NCBI RefSeq assembly: GCF_009296315.1
Contig: NZ_WHLY01000004.1
Span: forward strand, 186,001-250,000
Length of the DNA stretch: 64,000 nt
Direction: 5' to 3'
Origin: Salmonirosea aquatica
Lineage (GTDB): Bacteria; Bacteroidota; Bacteroidia; Cytophagales; Spirosomataceae
Within the stretch, counting starts at the first letter, position 1. Each line of letters opens with the position of its first letter. Shown here one piece after another: positions 34,737 to 44,682 of the stretch. Made by a program: the position numbers and the translations under genes. A model generated the notes under the pieces. That model was given only the letters and a program-made list of their open reading frames with translations. It did not search any database and was not told where the DNA came from.

Positions 34737-37394
34737 ATGGCCCCAACCCAACCTGACCGTCCCCAGAGTTCTACTCCCCCACCCTGGCTCGACAAGCTGC
34801 TGATGTGGGTGGTGGCACCCCACCTGCGGGAAGAAGTGCTGGGCGACCTGCACGAACGTTACCATCGCCGCGCCCGGCGGCTGGGTGAGCTTCATGCGCG
34901 GCATACGTACTGGCGTGAGGTAGTGGCTTACCTGCGCCCCGCATTCATCAAACGCAAACCAAGTGAATATCCCCAACCCTTTTTTCTACATCCTGATATG
35001 CTACGCAACTATTTCAAGATCGCCTTACGTAACCTCGCCCGCAACAAGGGCTACTCTTTCATCAACATCAGCGGCCTGGCCGTGGGTATGGCGGTGGCAA
35101 TGCTCATTGGACTTTGGGTCTACGACGAACTGACGTACGACCATTACCATAAAAACCACGATCGCATTGCGCAGGTATGGCAGAGCCGCACTAGCAATGG
35201 CGAAATCAACACGCTCATCACCGTGCCCAGGCCGCTGGAAATGTCGCTGCGCAATGAGTATGCCGACTATTTCCAGCATATCGTAATGAGTAGCTGGACA
35301 CTGCGCGGAGTGGTGGCTTACGGCAATAAGCGCTTGGTGAAAGAAGGCAACTATATGCAACCTGCCGCTCCCGAGATGCTGAGTCTGGAAATTCTGGCGG
35401 GCCTAAAGGAAGGCTTGCAGGAAATCAACTCGATCATGCTGGCGGCTTCCACGGCGAAGGGGCTTTTTGGCGATGAAGATCCGATTGGTAAGATTGTAAG
35501 GTTTGACAACAAGCATGAGCTGAAAGTGACGAGCGTTTTCGCCGATATTCCAGCCAGCGATTCTTTCCACGAAACTACCTTTATCATTCCCTGGGAGCAT
35601 CTGGTGGCCAATACCGACTGGATCAGGAATGCAGTTGACCAATGGGGAAACAATTCGTTTCGGCTATTCGTGCAGCTTGCCGATAATGCGACGATGTCAG
35701 AAGTAAGTGCCAAAATAAAGGATATAAAATTAAAGGCCAACCCCGAGATCGCTGAACAAAACCCGCAGTTCCTCCTGCTGCCGATGAACGACTGGCATCT
35801 GAGATCCACATTCGAGAACGGTGTGCAGGCAGGTGGAGGAATCGAAAACGTCTGGCTGTTTGGCATCATCGGGGCGTTTGTCCTGTTGCTGGCTTGCATC
35901 AATTTTATGAATCTCAACACGGCCCGTTCCGAGAAACGGGCGCGGGAAGTCGGCATCCGCAAGTCGGTGGGGTCAGTGCGTTCGCAGTTGGTGAGCCAGT
36001 TCCTGAGCGAATCCTTCCTGGTGGTCGGACTTGCCTTTATGGTCGCCATGCTGCTGGTACTACTTTTGATTCCCGCTTTCAATACTTTGGCGGACAAACA
36101 AATTACTTTTCCCTGGGAAAATCTTTATTTCTGGGGTATTTCCTTGTTCTTCATTGTTGTCACGGCGATGCTGTCCGGCAGCTACCCGGCTTTGTACCTC
36201 TCCTCTTTCCAGCCCGTTAAAGTCTTGAAGGGTACTTTTAGAGTAGGTCGCTACGCTGCTTTACCCCGCAAGGTACTGGTCGTGCTGCAATTCACGGTGT
36301 CGGTGGCTTTGATTATTGGCACGTTGACGGTTTTCCGGCAAATCCAGTTCACCAAAAACCGTCCCATCGGCTACGACCGCGCCGGACTGGTGCAAATTCC
36401 GCTGACCGAGGGCGCATTCGACGGCAAATATGCTTTCATCCGTAACGAGCTGATTAATTCTGGGGCTGTCATAGAAATGTCCGCCACCAGCAACCCGACG
36501 ACGGAGGTGTACTACGGTCGGGGCGGCTTCAAGTGGGCAGGCATGCCCGAGGATTTTCAGGCCAGTTTCGCCTGGATCTGGGTTTCCCCCGATTATGTAA
36601 AATCGCTTGGTATGAAAATTATCACGGGCCGGGACTTTTCGCCGGATTTCCCATCCGATTCCAGCGCGGTACTTTTGAACAAAACAGCCGTGGAATACAT
36701 GGGCCTGAAAGACCCGGTTGGCACGGTGCTCCGGGATAGTGATGAACAAGACCCCGGCAAAGGGATGAAGGTGATCGGCGTGGTGGACGACATGGTGATG
36801 GACTCTCCCTACGAATCGGTTAAGCCTACCGTGTATGATTTCAACCCGGGACCCGTCCGTTTTTATCACCTCCGGCTAGCCCCTAACCAAAGTGCCAACA
36901 AGAGTATCGCCACCGTCGAAGGAGTTTTTAAGAAAAACTTTCCCGATCTGCCCTTTGAGTACAAGTTTGTAGATGACGAGTACGCCGCTAAGTTTTCGTC
37001 CGAAGAGCGCATCGGTAAGCTCGCCGGCGTCTTCACCGGACTGGCAATTCTGATCAGCTGCCTGGGTTTGTTTGGCCTGGCCTCTTACGTAGCCGAGCAG
37101 CGCACCAAGGAGATCGGCGTCCGAAAGGTACTAGGTGCCAGTGTCGCCAGTTTATGGCGGCTGATGTCAAGGGATTTCGTGCTGCTGGTTCTTATCGCCC
37201 TGCTGATCGCCGTCCCGCTGGCGGTGTATTTCTTGGACGGCTGGCTACAAAATTACACCTATCGTACGGAACTTTCGTGGTGGATTTTCGCGGCGGCAGG
37301 TGCCGGGGCATTGGTATTAACGCTGCTGACCGTCAGCTTCCAGGCAATAAAAGCCGCACTGGTAGACCCGGTGAAGAGTCTGAGAAGCGAGTAA
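34737..37394 (+). CDS. FtsX-like ABC permease with N-terminal prefix domain
   Basis: 885 residues. The first ~85 residues form the permease prefix domain found in PadR-linked permeases (PPWLDKLLMWVVAPHLREEVL, then DLHERYHRRARRLG). A standard permease begins near residue 86 (MLRNYFKIALRNLARNKGYS): first helix, periplasmic domain, FtsX block with KRAREVGIRKSVGSVR, further helices at about 480-520, second periplasmic domain and second FtsX block with TKEIGVRKVLGASV, ending VDPVKSLRSE. Complete. The ATPase partner is not in the window. Probably regulated by the PadR protein encoded 12 bp upstream. Confidence 0.92.
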   Translation: MAPTQPDRPQSSTPPPWLDKLLMWVVAPHLREEVLGDLHERYHRRARRLGELHARHTYWREVVAYLRPAFIKRKPSEYPQPFFLHPDMLRNYFKIALRNLARNKGYSFINISGLAVGMAVAMLIGLWVYDELTYDHYHKNHDRIAQVWQSRTSNGEINTLITVPRPLEMSLRNEYADYFQHIVMSSWTLRGVVAYGNKRLVKEGNYMQPAAPEMLSLEILAGLKEGLQEINSIMLAASTAKGLFGDEDPIGKIVRFDNKHELKVTSVFADIPASDSFHETTFIIPWEHLVANTDWIRNAVDQWGNNSFRLFVQLADNATMSEVSAKIKDIKLKANPEIAEQNPQFLLLPMNDWHLRSTFENGVQAGGGIENVWLFGIIGAFVLLLACINFMNLNTARSEKRAREVGIRKSVGSVRSQLVSQFLSESFLVVGLAFMVAMLLVLLLIPAFNTLADKQITFPWENLYFWGISLFFIVVTAMLSGSYPALYLSSFQPVKVLKGTFRVGRYAALPRKVLVVLQFTVSVALIIGTLTVFRQIQFTKNRPIGYDRAGLVQIPLTEGAFDGKYAFIRNELINSGAVIEMSATSNPTTEVYYGRGGFKWAGMPEDFQASFAWIWVSPDYVKSLGMKIITGRDFSPDFPSDSSAVLLNKTAVEYMGLKDPVGTVLRDSDEQDPGKGMKVIGVVDDMVMDSPYESVKPTVYDFNPGPVRFYHLRLAPNQSANKSIATVEGVFKKNFPDLPFEYKFVDDEYAAKFSSEERIGKLAGVFTGLAILISCLGLFGLASYVAEQRTKEIGVRKVLGASVASLWRLMSRDFVLLVLIALLIAVPLAVYFLDGWLQNYTYRTELSWWIFAAAGAGALVLTLLTVSFQAIKAALVDPVKSLRSE

Positions 37395-37822
37395 GCAGAA
37401 AGCGGTGTCTGCCCCCGGGACCAATACCGGGCTAATATGAACCGCTGGAAATATCTAAGTGGAGCCTGAGAGCTTTTAATGGCTGGCACTCTATTGGAAT
37501 GGTATTCCTATACCCCCCAAGGAAAAGTCCAATACCCCACTGATACTTCAGCCCCCACCCCAACCTATCAACTCCTTTTAGTAGCATAGAGCATGCGCCA
37601 GGAACACCAAATTTCAGTAAATTCCGGCTTGCATAGAGCCGAGTTAACGATTTATATTAAGCCCCATTTACTCCGCTAATGGACTTGGATGATTATTTCA
37701 TTAACTTGCCAGCTCGAAGCGTATGGGTCTCTGAGGCTGTATTATTTGGTTCTTATCCTTCAATATAACCGATTTATCCGCTCATACTTATAAAAAACAG
37801 CTTCAAATACCCAATTGGTCCA
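37395..37822. other. Gap upstream of the ECF sigma gene
   Basis: No gene. The stretch presumably carries the promoter of the sigma/FecR/SusCD transcript. TATTATTTG near 37741 resembles a -7 box but with one extra spacer base. Confidence 0.35.
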
Positions 37823-38440
37823 ATGAATTCAAAACCAATTGATGAAAAACAGCTCTGGCAGGAATTTCAGGCCGGTAGCCATCAGGCTTTTCAGCAATTA
37901 CACCAGTATCACATTCGACACCTGCTCAACTATGGGCTCCGGATACACGGCTCACTATCAGCAGTAGAAGACTGCATTCAGGATGTCTTTGTTCAACTGT
38001 GGCATTATCGACAAGGAATTACCCGACCTACCTCCGTCCGTTTTTATCTGCTTAGAGCTTTGCGTAATCAACTGCGGACGCAATACCGCCGGGATCGGCC
38101 ATTTGTATCCGGATGGGATGATGATGGCGAACAGGCCGGACAAAACCGTATCCCTTTTGATACTGAACCCTCAGCAGAAGATCAACTTATTTCTCTCGAC
38201 ATTGACGCCGAACGGAAAGCACTTATACACCAAACACTTCAGACACTCACGGCCCGGCAGCGCGAAATTATTTATCTGCGCTACTTCAATGATCTGACCT
38301 ATGAAGAAATCTGCGAGGTTATGCAGGTCAATTATCAAACAGCCCGATCCCAGATTTATACCGCGATCAAATTGATCCGTAAAGAACTGAAAGACAGCGA
38401 TATGTTTCAAATACTGATTTTATATTTCTTGTTTCAATAA
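37823..38440 (+). CDS. ECF-family RNA polymerase sigma factor
   Basis: 205 residues. Region 2 (about 25-95: FQQLHQYHIRHLLNYGLRIH, VEDCIQDVFVQLWHYR) and region 4 (about 135-195: LTARQREIIYLRYFNDLTYE, then a helix-turn-helix with ARSQIYTAIKLIRKEL). The type is that of Bacteroidota sigma-70 family proteins which pair with FecR anti-sigma factors. Next comes fecR (70 bp later), then an STN-bearing SusC, the standard cell-surface signalling unit: glycan binding outside releases this factor, which transcribes the susCD operon. Confidence 0.93.
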   Translation: MNSKPIDEKQLWQEFQAGSHQAFQQLHQYHIRHLLNYGLRIHGSLSAVEDCIQDVFVQLWHYRQGITRPTSVRFYLLRALRNQLRTQYRRDRPFVSGWDDDGEQAGQNRIPFDTEPSAEDQLISLDIDAERKALIHQTLQTLTARQREIIYLRYFNDLTYEEICEVMQVNYQTARSQIYTAIKLIRKELKDSDMFQILILYFLFQ

Positions 38441-38509
38441 AAAAAGTTCTCCTTTTCATACTACAAAAAGGGGGATAAGCTTCACTGTAGGGTAGATAAG
38501 CACTACTTT

Positions 38510-39547
38510 ATGAAGCAATACGCCGATTACGCCCCCTTTGGCGCTGACGATTTTCTGACCGATCCCCTCTTTCGAGAATGGGTAGCCCGTCCCACCCCGG
38601 AAATAGATGCCTACTGGCGCGGACTACTAAAAACATGCCCCCACCTGCGCAGCCCGTTTGAGCAGGCCCGCCTGCTGGCGCAAGGAATGCAGTCCACCTG
38701 GACGCCTTTCTCGGATACCTACACCCAAGCGCTCTACCAAAAATTACAGGCGGAGTTGTCTGAGGATAAAACCTCAGTTGCGCCGAAGCGGCTATTTCGG
38801 CTGGTACCAAAGTGGGCTTACGCGTCAGCAGCATCACTGTTGCTGGCGGCGGGTCTTTCTGGCTACTGGTACTTCTTCCGGGAGAGACTTATACAAACCG
38901 GCAATGCCGAACTGACCACGGTGATGCTCTACGACGGTTCGGTGGTGACGCTCAACGCAAATAGTCAACTGCGGTTACCCGGGCGCGCTTCGTGGCGGGG
39001 GCAGCGGCAGGTATGGCTCTCTGGTGAAGCTGCGTTTGCCGTGCGCCGACAGCCCGGTGACCGGACTTCTTCCTTCCGCAAGTTCACTGTCCATACCCAC
39101 CGGGCCGACGTGGTAGTACTGGGAACGCATTTCACGATTTACACCCGTCCCCAGCGTACACAGGTGTTGCTCGAAGAAGGCCGTATTGCGCTGGCCGACC
39201 CCGCCACCCGTGAGATCCAGACCATGCAGCCAGGGCAGTTGGCGGCCTATACGGGGGAAGAAAACGCTCCCCTGGTTGCTCAAATCGCTCCTGACCGCCA
39301 ACGGACGCTGACGGCCTGGCGTGAGAATCGGCTCGTATTCGACAATGCCAGCATGACCGAACTGGCCCGGCGGTTTTCCGAAGTGTACGGATTGAAGTTG
39401 ATCCTGAATGATAAAGCCTTTATCGGCCAGGAGTTCCGGGGCGAGCTTCCGGTCGACAATCTCGATAAGGCTCTGTTGATCGTAGGTGAAACGTTTGCGA
39501 TGAACCCCGTGCGAGCGGATGACCAAGTCTATTTCGTGCCTAAGTAG
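38510..39547 (+). CDS. FecR-family anti-sigma factor
   Basis: 345 residues. Cytoplasmic N-terminal part (about 1-100), a single membrane helix near 104-124 (WAYASAASLLLAAGLSGYWY), then the periplasmic FecR domain (TTVMLYDGSVVTLNANSQLRL, VWLSGEAAFAVRR, VVVLGTHFTIYTRPQRTQVLLEEG) and the C-terminal DUF4974-like STN-partner domain (LVFDNASMTELARRFSEVYGLKL). It would hold the ECF sigma factor encoded just upstream and receive a signal from the STN domain of the SusC at 39618-43067. Confidence 0.93.
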   Translation: MKQYADYAPFGADDFLTDPLFREWVARPTPEIDAYWRGLLKTCPHLRSPFEQARLLAQGMQSTWTPFSDTYTQALYQKLQAELSEDKTSVAPKRLFRLVPKWAYASAASLLLAAGLSGYWYFFRERLIQTGNAELTTVMLYDGSVVTLNANSQLRLPGRASWRGQRQVWLSGEAAFAVRRQPGDRTSSFRKFTVHTHRADVVVLGTHFTIYTRPQRTQVLLEEGRIALADPATREIQTMQPGQLAAYTGEENAPLVAQIAPDRQRTLTAWRENRLVFDNASMTELARRFSEVYGLKLILNDKAFIGQEFRGELPVDNLDKALLIVGETFAMNPVRADDQVYFVPK

Positions 39548-39617
39548 TACCATTTAATAAGCCCCGCTAAGGGCAATCATTCCTAAACTAATTTTTCCGC
39601 CAAAACCCACCTACCCG

Positions 39618-42600
39618 ATGCAAAAATCCTTACTTATCTTTCGTGTAAATCTGCTCACCGCCCTGCTGGTGTTGAGCAAGGTGAGCGATGTGGAAGCCCA
39701 AACGATGGCCTGGGCTAACCAGCAAACGCCCGCTGAACAGTCCGCCACGGCGCACGCCCGGTCTGCCCCAATTGAGCTTCGCCAGCTGCTCAACCAATTA
39801 GAGACCACGTATCAGGTACAGTTTAATTACAAAGCTTCATTGGTGAGCGGAGTGGTGGTCAGCTCGCCAGCTTTAATCGACTATGAAGGCCATATTGCTG
39901 ATCAGCTCAACGCCTCGCTGGGCCCTTCCCGTCTCCGGTGCCGTGCCATTGATGCCCATACTTTCGTTATACAACCCCAGGCCAGCCCTAAAAAAGACGA
40001 TTCGAATACACGTAAATCGACGCCCCTGGGTGGTCAGCCCTTACTCCATGCTGTTGGTACAGAATCCCTCCTTCAAAGCGATCTTGCGCCTGACCGGGTT
40101 CTGTCGGGGCGCGTGACTGACGGCAATAACGGCGAAGTTCTGCCTGGTGTCAGCGTGGTGGTGAAGGGTACTACCAGAGGCACAGTTACAGACGTCAGTG
40201 GACTTTATTCCATTACAGTGCCGGATGATAGCATCGTGCTGGTTTTTTCCTACGTGGGCTTTCTTTCGCAGGAAACAATTGTCGGTAATCGCTCCACAAT
40301 AGATGTACAGCTGCTGCCCGGCAACAATTCGCTCGATGAAGTTGTCGTCATTGGCTACGGGACGCAGAAAAAAGTAAATCTTACCGGAGCCATCTCCACG
40401 GTTGATCTCAGTAAGCAGGAAAACGCCCCGATAACGAATTCGTCCCAATTGCTACAAGGCGTTGATGGGGTTTATGTTAACCAGCCCGGTGGACAACCCG
40501 GCCGCGATGTCGCTACGATTCGGATTCGTGGCGTGGGTACACTGAATAATAGCAACCCATTAGTGCTGGTAAATGGCATTGAGTTTCCTTTGGAGAATGT
40601 AAACCCAGCTGATATTGAGAGTATCTCGGTACTAAAGGACGCGGCCTCAGCTTCCATCTATGGGTCACGGGCAGCAAACGGGGTAGTGCTCATCACTACA
40701 AAAGGGGGCAAAAAAGGCAAGTTCACGGTTGATTACAATTACTACGCAGGTAACCAATACGTAAATTATTTGCCAGATTTTGTGAAAGATCCCGTGGAGT
40801 TCATGCAGTTCCGTAACCTGGCCCAACGGAACGAAGGGCGAACAGCAGTAGACTATTCAGATGCGCTAATCGAAGAATACAAACAGGGCGTTCTGAAAGA
40901 TCCAAATATATACCCGAACAACGATTGGTATAACATCATGTTCAGGCCCGGTAGCATGCAAAATCATGATATTCGCTTTTCAGCCGGTACCGACAAACTC
41001 ACCTATTCCCTATCCCTGCGCTATCTGACGCAGGAAGGCGTGCTACTCGGTACGAGTTCAAAGAATTACTCCCTCAACTACAATACCGTGGCCCAGGTCA
41101 GTGAACGCTTGAAAATTGGTGCGCTGATTAATGCTTCCTACAAAGACATTAAGGAGCCAGTGGCGGGAGTAGCTAACCTGATGGAAATGACCTTTAAAGC
41201 TCAGGCTTTCCATCCCACTTACCTTCCCGATGGTAGTTACGCCAACACCTTTATCCGAACCCCGGGCCACAATGTATTCCGCAATCCGCTGGCACTGGCC
41301 AACGAGGGAAAAAACAATACGACTCTCCAGCAGGTGCTGGTTAATATCTTCGCGGAATATCAGCTTCCCCTCAATATCAACTTTAAAATCAATGGCGCAA
41401 TAAACAAAGCGGACAACCTCACGGCTCAGTTTGTCCCGGAGGTGTATACCTATCAGGTAAAAAACGGCGATCCGCAGCTCATTCCTTTCGATGGGCAGGG
41501 CAACCGGGGTACCCGACAAACCAATTCCGGGGCGCTCAATACCACTCTTTTCAATACGCTTACGTGGGAAGGGCTCATCGGCAGCAAACACAGCCTGAAA
41601 GCCCTGGCGGGTTATAGCCGTGAATCATTTGGCAGTCGTAATTTTTACGCCCGGAATGAAGGGTATCTTGGCAATACGCTTCAGGAACTGAACGCCGGCT
41701 CTGCAAACCCGGCGGTAGGAGGTACCTCTTCCGAGTCTCGCCTTCAATCATTCTTCGGTCGCGTGAACTATATTTTCAACGAAAAATACATTGCGGAAGC
41801 TAATTTCAGGTACGACGGCTCTTCCCGTTTTGCCCCGGGACGACAGTGGGGATTTTTTCCTTCCGTGTCGTTAGGATGGCGGATCAATGAAGAAAATTTT
41901 CTAAAAAACGTCCCCTGGCTTGATGAATTAAAACTGCGGACATCTATTGGCCAGCTGGGCAACCAAAATATTGGCCTTTTCAGGTATGTTAACCTGGTGG
42001 CACTGGGCGAGGATTATCCTTTTGGTAACACCATTTCGTCCGGCGCGGCGGTAAATGCTTACAATGACCCAACTATAACCTGGGAGACCACCACTGTGAG
42101 TAACATAGGGCTTGATGTTGGTCTATTTCGGAACAAGGTTACTTTCACGACAGAATTTTTCAAAAAGCGCACTACAGATATATTGAGCACGGTGCCCATC
42201 CCGGCTCAGGTGGGTTCGCTGGGCGGCCCGATACAAAACATTGGTACCGTCGACAATACGGGTATCGAGTTAAGCGGTGGCTTTACGCAAAATATCAGGG
42301 CATTCAAGGTGAACATGACGGGTGGAATCACCTATGTGAAAAATAAAGTAGTCGATCTGAAAGGCAGCGTGATATATGGTAATCGCACCATAATAACGGA
42401 GGGTTCACCCATCAACTCGTACTATCTCCTCAATGCTATTGGCATATTTCAGAGCCAGGAGGAGATCGATGGCTCTCCGGTGCAGAACTCGAATACCAAA
42501 CCCGGTTATTTGAAATATCAGGACGTAAATGGGGACAATAATATTGCCGAGTCAGACCGCGTTATCCAGGGATCGAACATACCCAAACTGACGTACCAGT

Positions 42601-43067
42601 TCAACGCGAACCTCAGCTACAAACGCTTTTCACTCAGTGCTTTTTTTCAGGGCGTTGGCCGGGTTTACACTTTCACGGAGCGAATCGGCGCCATGCCTTT
42701 CTGGTTTGGCACCTCTGTCACCAGGGAATGGCTTACCAATGCGTGGACACCCGACAATCCCAACGCAACGCTACCAATCATAACGACCTACGAGGGAAGT
42801 ACGGCGGAAAACTACCGTGATTCAAATTTCTGGCTCAAAAATGCTTCCTATCTGCGATTGAAAAACGTTCAGCTCAATTATGACCTGCCCGTCGACTGGG
42901 TGAGCAAAATCGGCATTCAGAAAGTCAAGCTGTTTGTCAACGGCCAGAACCTGCTCACATTTACGCCCCTCAAAGGATTTGATCCCGAGAAAAATCTCAA
43001 CGGAACCAATTTCTATGAGTTCCCAACGGTCAAAACGTTCACCGCTGGTATCAATTTAACGTTTTAA
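39618..43067 (+). CDS. SusC/RagA TonB-dependent transporter with STN signalling domain
   Basis: 1149 residues, intact. Signal peptide (about 1-28), STN domain at about 50-115 (IELRQLLNQLETTYQVQFNY, VVVSSPALIDYEGHI), CarboxypepD_reg at about 160-240 (LPGVSVVVKGTTRGTVTDVSG), TonB-box-like DEVVVIGYGTQKKVN, plug (VDGVYVNQPGG, IYGSRAANGVVLITTKGG) and a long barrel ending FTAGINLTF. The STN domain marks it as a signalling transporter working through the FecR and ECF factors directly upstream. It imports a glycan fragment with the SusD at 43078-44592. Compare with the first SusC (14994-17989), which lacks STN and is IclR-linked. Confidence 0.95.
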   Translation: MQKSLLIFRVNLLTALLVLSKVSDVEAQTMAWANQQTPAEQSATAHARSAPIELRQLLNQLETTYQVQFNYKASLVSGVVVSSPALIDYEGHIADQLNASLGPSRLRCRAIDAHTFVIQPQASPKKDDSNTRKSTPLGGQPLLHAVGTESLLQSDLAPDRVLSGRVTDGNNGEVLPGVSVVVKGTTRGTVTDVSGLYSITVPDDSIVLVFSYVGFLSQETIVGNRSTIDVQLLPGNNSLDEVVVIGYGTQKKVNLTGAISTVDLSKQENAPITNSSQLLQGVDGVYVNQPGGQPGRDVATIRIRGVGTLNNSNPLVLVNGIEFPLENVNPADIESISVLKDAASASIYGSRAANGVVLITTKGGKKGKFTVDYNYYAGNQYVNYLPDFVKDPVEFMQFRNLAQRNEGRTAVDYSDALIEEYKQGVLKDPNIYPNNDWYNIMFRPGSMQNHDIRFSAGTDKLTYSLSLRYLTQEGVLLGTSSKNYSLNYNTVAQVSERLKIGALINASYKDIKEPVAGVANLMEMTFKAQAFHPTYLPDGSYANTFIRTPGHNVFRNPLALANEGKNNTTLQQVLVNIFAEYQLPLNINFKINGAINKADNLTAQFVPEVYTYQVKNGDPQLIPFDGQGNRGTRQTNSGALNTTLFNTLTWEGLIGSKHSLKALAGYSRESFGSRNFYARNEGYLGNTLQELNAGSANPAVGGTSSESRLQSFFGRVNYIFNEKYIAEANFRYDGSSRFAPGRQWGFFPSVSLGWRINEENFLKNVPWLDELKLRTSIGQLGNQNIGLFRYVNLVALGEDYPFGNTISSGAAVNAYNDPTITWETTTVSNIGLDVGLFRNKVTFTTEFFKKRTTDILSTVPIPAQVGSLGGPIQNIGTVDNTGIELSGGFTQNIRAFKVNMTGGITYVKNKVVDLKGSVIYGNRTIITEGSPINSYYLLNAIGIFQSQEEIDGSPVQNSNTKPGYLKYQDVNGDNNIAESDRVIQGSNIPKLTYQFNANLSYKRFSLSAFFQGVGRVYTFTERIGAMPFWFGTSVTREWLTNAWTPDNPNATLPIITTYEGSTAENYRDSNFWLKNASYLRLKNVQLNYDLPVDWVSKIGIQKVKLFVNGQNLLTFTPLKGFDPEKNLNGTNFYEFPTVKTFTAGINLTF

Positions 43068-43077
43068 GCTTACACTC

Positions 43078-44592
43078 ATGAGAAAATTTATTACAGCATT
43101 TTTCGCTATTACACTTCTGATTTCTTTCCAAAGCAGCTGTACGAATGATTTGATTATCAACCCGCAGGATCAGTACAGCGAAGTTACCTTCTGGAACACC
43201 CAGGCCGACGCGCTGGCCGGCCTGACGGGGTGCTACAATACGTTGCTTGACTGCCAGAACTGGTTTTATGAAACAGATCTGATTACCGCAAATGGCCTGG
43301 CCTATAACGAATCCAACGGCACGGATCTTATAGCACGGGGGGTGCACACGCCTATAACCGACCTGATAGCCAGCCGTTGGGTGCAGGCGTATCGAGGCAT
43401 CGGCCGAACGAATACTTTTTTGGCGAAAATTGACGGTATACCCAATATGACTGACGCCCTGAAGAACCGAACCATTGGCGAGGCGAAATTTCTGCGTGCC
43501 TTCTTTTACCAGGGGCTGGTTGATGTTTACGGCGGTGTGCCCCTGATCGTTGATCAGCCCGACTTGGCTACTCAAGCGAATCTGCCCCGCAACTCAAAAG
43601 AGGAGGTATTGGCCCAGATCATTAAAGATCTAGACGAGGCGATTCCCGCTCTTCCGGACAAGTACAGCGCAGCAAACGACCTTGGCCGTGTTACCAAAGG
43701 TGCTGCACTGGCCCTTAAATCGCGGGTTTTACTCTACAATGGCAGATGGGCCGAAGCCGCGACAGCTGCCAAAACCGTAATTGATAGCAAAACGTACACT
43801 TTGTTCCCCAGCTACCGGAATCTCTTTCTGCTTGCGAATGAGCGCAATGTGGAGGTTATATTCAATGTGGAGTATCAGTTGCCGCGCTTTTCGCACAGCC
43901 TGGACTACGTCAGTTACGTACTCAACCGCCCGGCCCCAACCCGCAATCTAGCCGATGTTTATCTGATGACCGACGGAAAACCCAAGGAAGAATCACCTCT
44001 TTACGATCCGCTGAAACCATATGACAATCGTGATCCTCGCCTGCTTCAAACAATGTATCCCGTAGGATATAAGTTCAACGGGCGGATAACGATTCCCAAT
44101 AATGTGCCGACCACCGGCTTCGGCCTGAAAAAATATACGAATCTCACCGACGAAGACGCGCAGCCGGCCCCTGCCCAAAATAGAAATGAGATCAATCTCA
44201 TTCTCATACGCTACGCGGAGGTTCTGCTTACCTACGCGGAAGCCCAAAATGAAGCGGTCGGACCGGATGCCAGCGTATACAGTGCTATCAATACGATCAG
44301 ACGCCGACCATCGGTCAATATGCCGGAACTCCCCGTTGGTCTCACTCAGGCTGAAATGCGTAGCCAGATACGTCGTGAACGACGGGTTGAGCTGGCTTTT
44401 GAGGGCTTATATTACAGCGATACAAAACGCTGGAAGACCATTGAGATCGAAAACAACCAACCCGTTTTAAATTACCTGAACCAATCCATCCGTCAGCGTA
44501 ATTTCGACAAAAACAGGGACTACTTGTGGCCTGTACCCAGTAATCAGATCCAGTTCAATGCAAATCTGAAACAAAACCAAGGCTGGTTTTAA
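43078..44592 (+). CDS. SusD/RagB-family surface glycan-binding lipoprotein
   Basis: 504 residues. Lipoprotein signal (FFAITLLISFQSSCTNDL). SusD core with YSEVTFWNTQADALAGLTGCYN, EAKFLRAFFYQGLVDVYGGVP, ALKSRVLLYNGRWAEAA, and C-terminal RRERRVELAFEGLYYSDTKRW and YLWPVPSNQIQFN. It begins 10 bp after susC, forming the usual pair, and works at the cell surface. The sulfatase gene follows 90 bp later, so the imported ligand is probably a sulfated glycan. Confidence 0.95.
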   Translation: MRKFITAFFAITLLISFQSSCTNDLIINPQDQYSEVTFWNTQADALAGLTGCYNTLLDCQNWFYETDLITANGLAYNESNGTDLIARGVHTPITDLIASRWVQAYRGIGRTNTFLAKIDGIPNMTDALKNRTIGEAKFLRAFFYQGLVDVYGGVPLIVDQPDLATQANLPRNSKEEVLAQIIKDLDEAIPALPDKYSAANDLGRVTKGAALALKSRVLLYNGRWAEAATAAKTVIDSKTYTLFPSYRNLFLLANERNVEVIFNVEYQLPRFSHSLDYVSYVLNRPAPTRNLADVYLMTDGKPKEESPLYDPLKPYDNRDPRLLQTMYPVGYKFNGRITIPNNVPTTGFGLKKYTNLTDEDAQPAPAQNRNEINLILIRYAEVLLTYAEAQNEAVGPDASVYSAINTIRRRPSVNMPELPVGLTQAEMRSQIRRERRVELAFEGLYYSDTKRWKTIEIENNQPVLNYLNQSIRQRNFDKNRDYLWPVPSNQIQFNANLKQNQGWF

Positions 44593-44682
44593 AGAAATGG
44601 TGGCACAAGGATCAAACTAACTCAGCCCGATTGCTTATTCGCCAAGGGAAACTATCCAGAATCTTTTGAAAATCGAAACTAT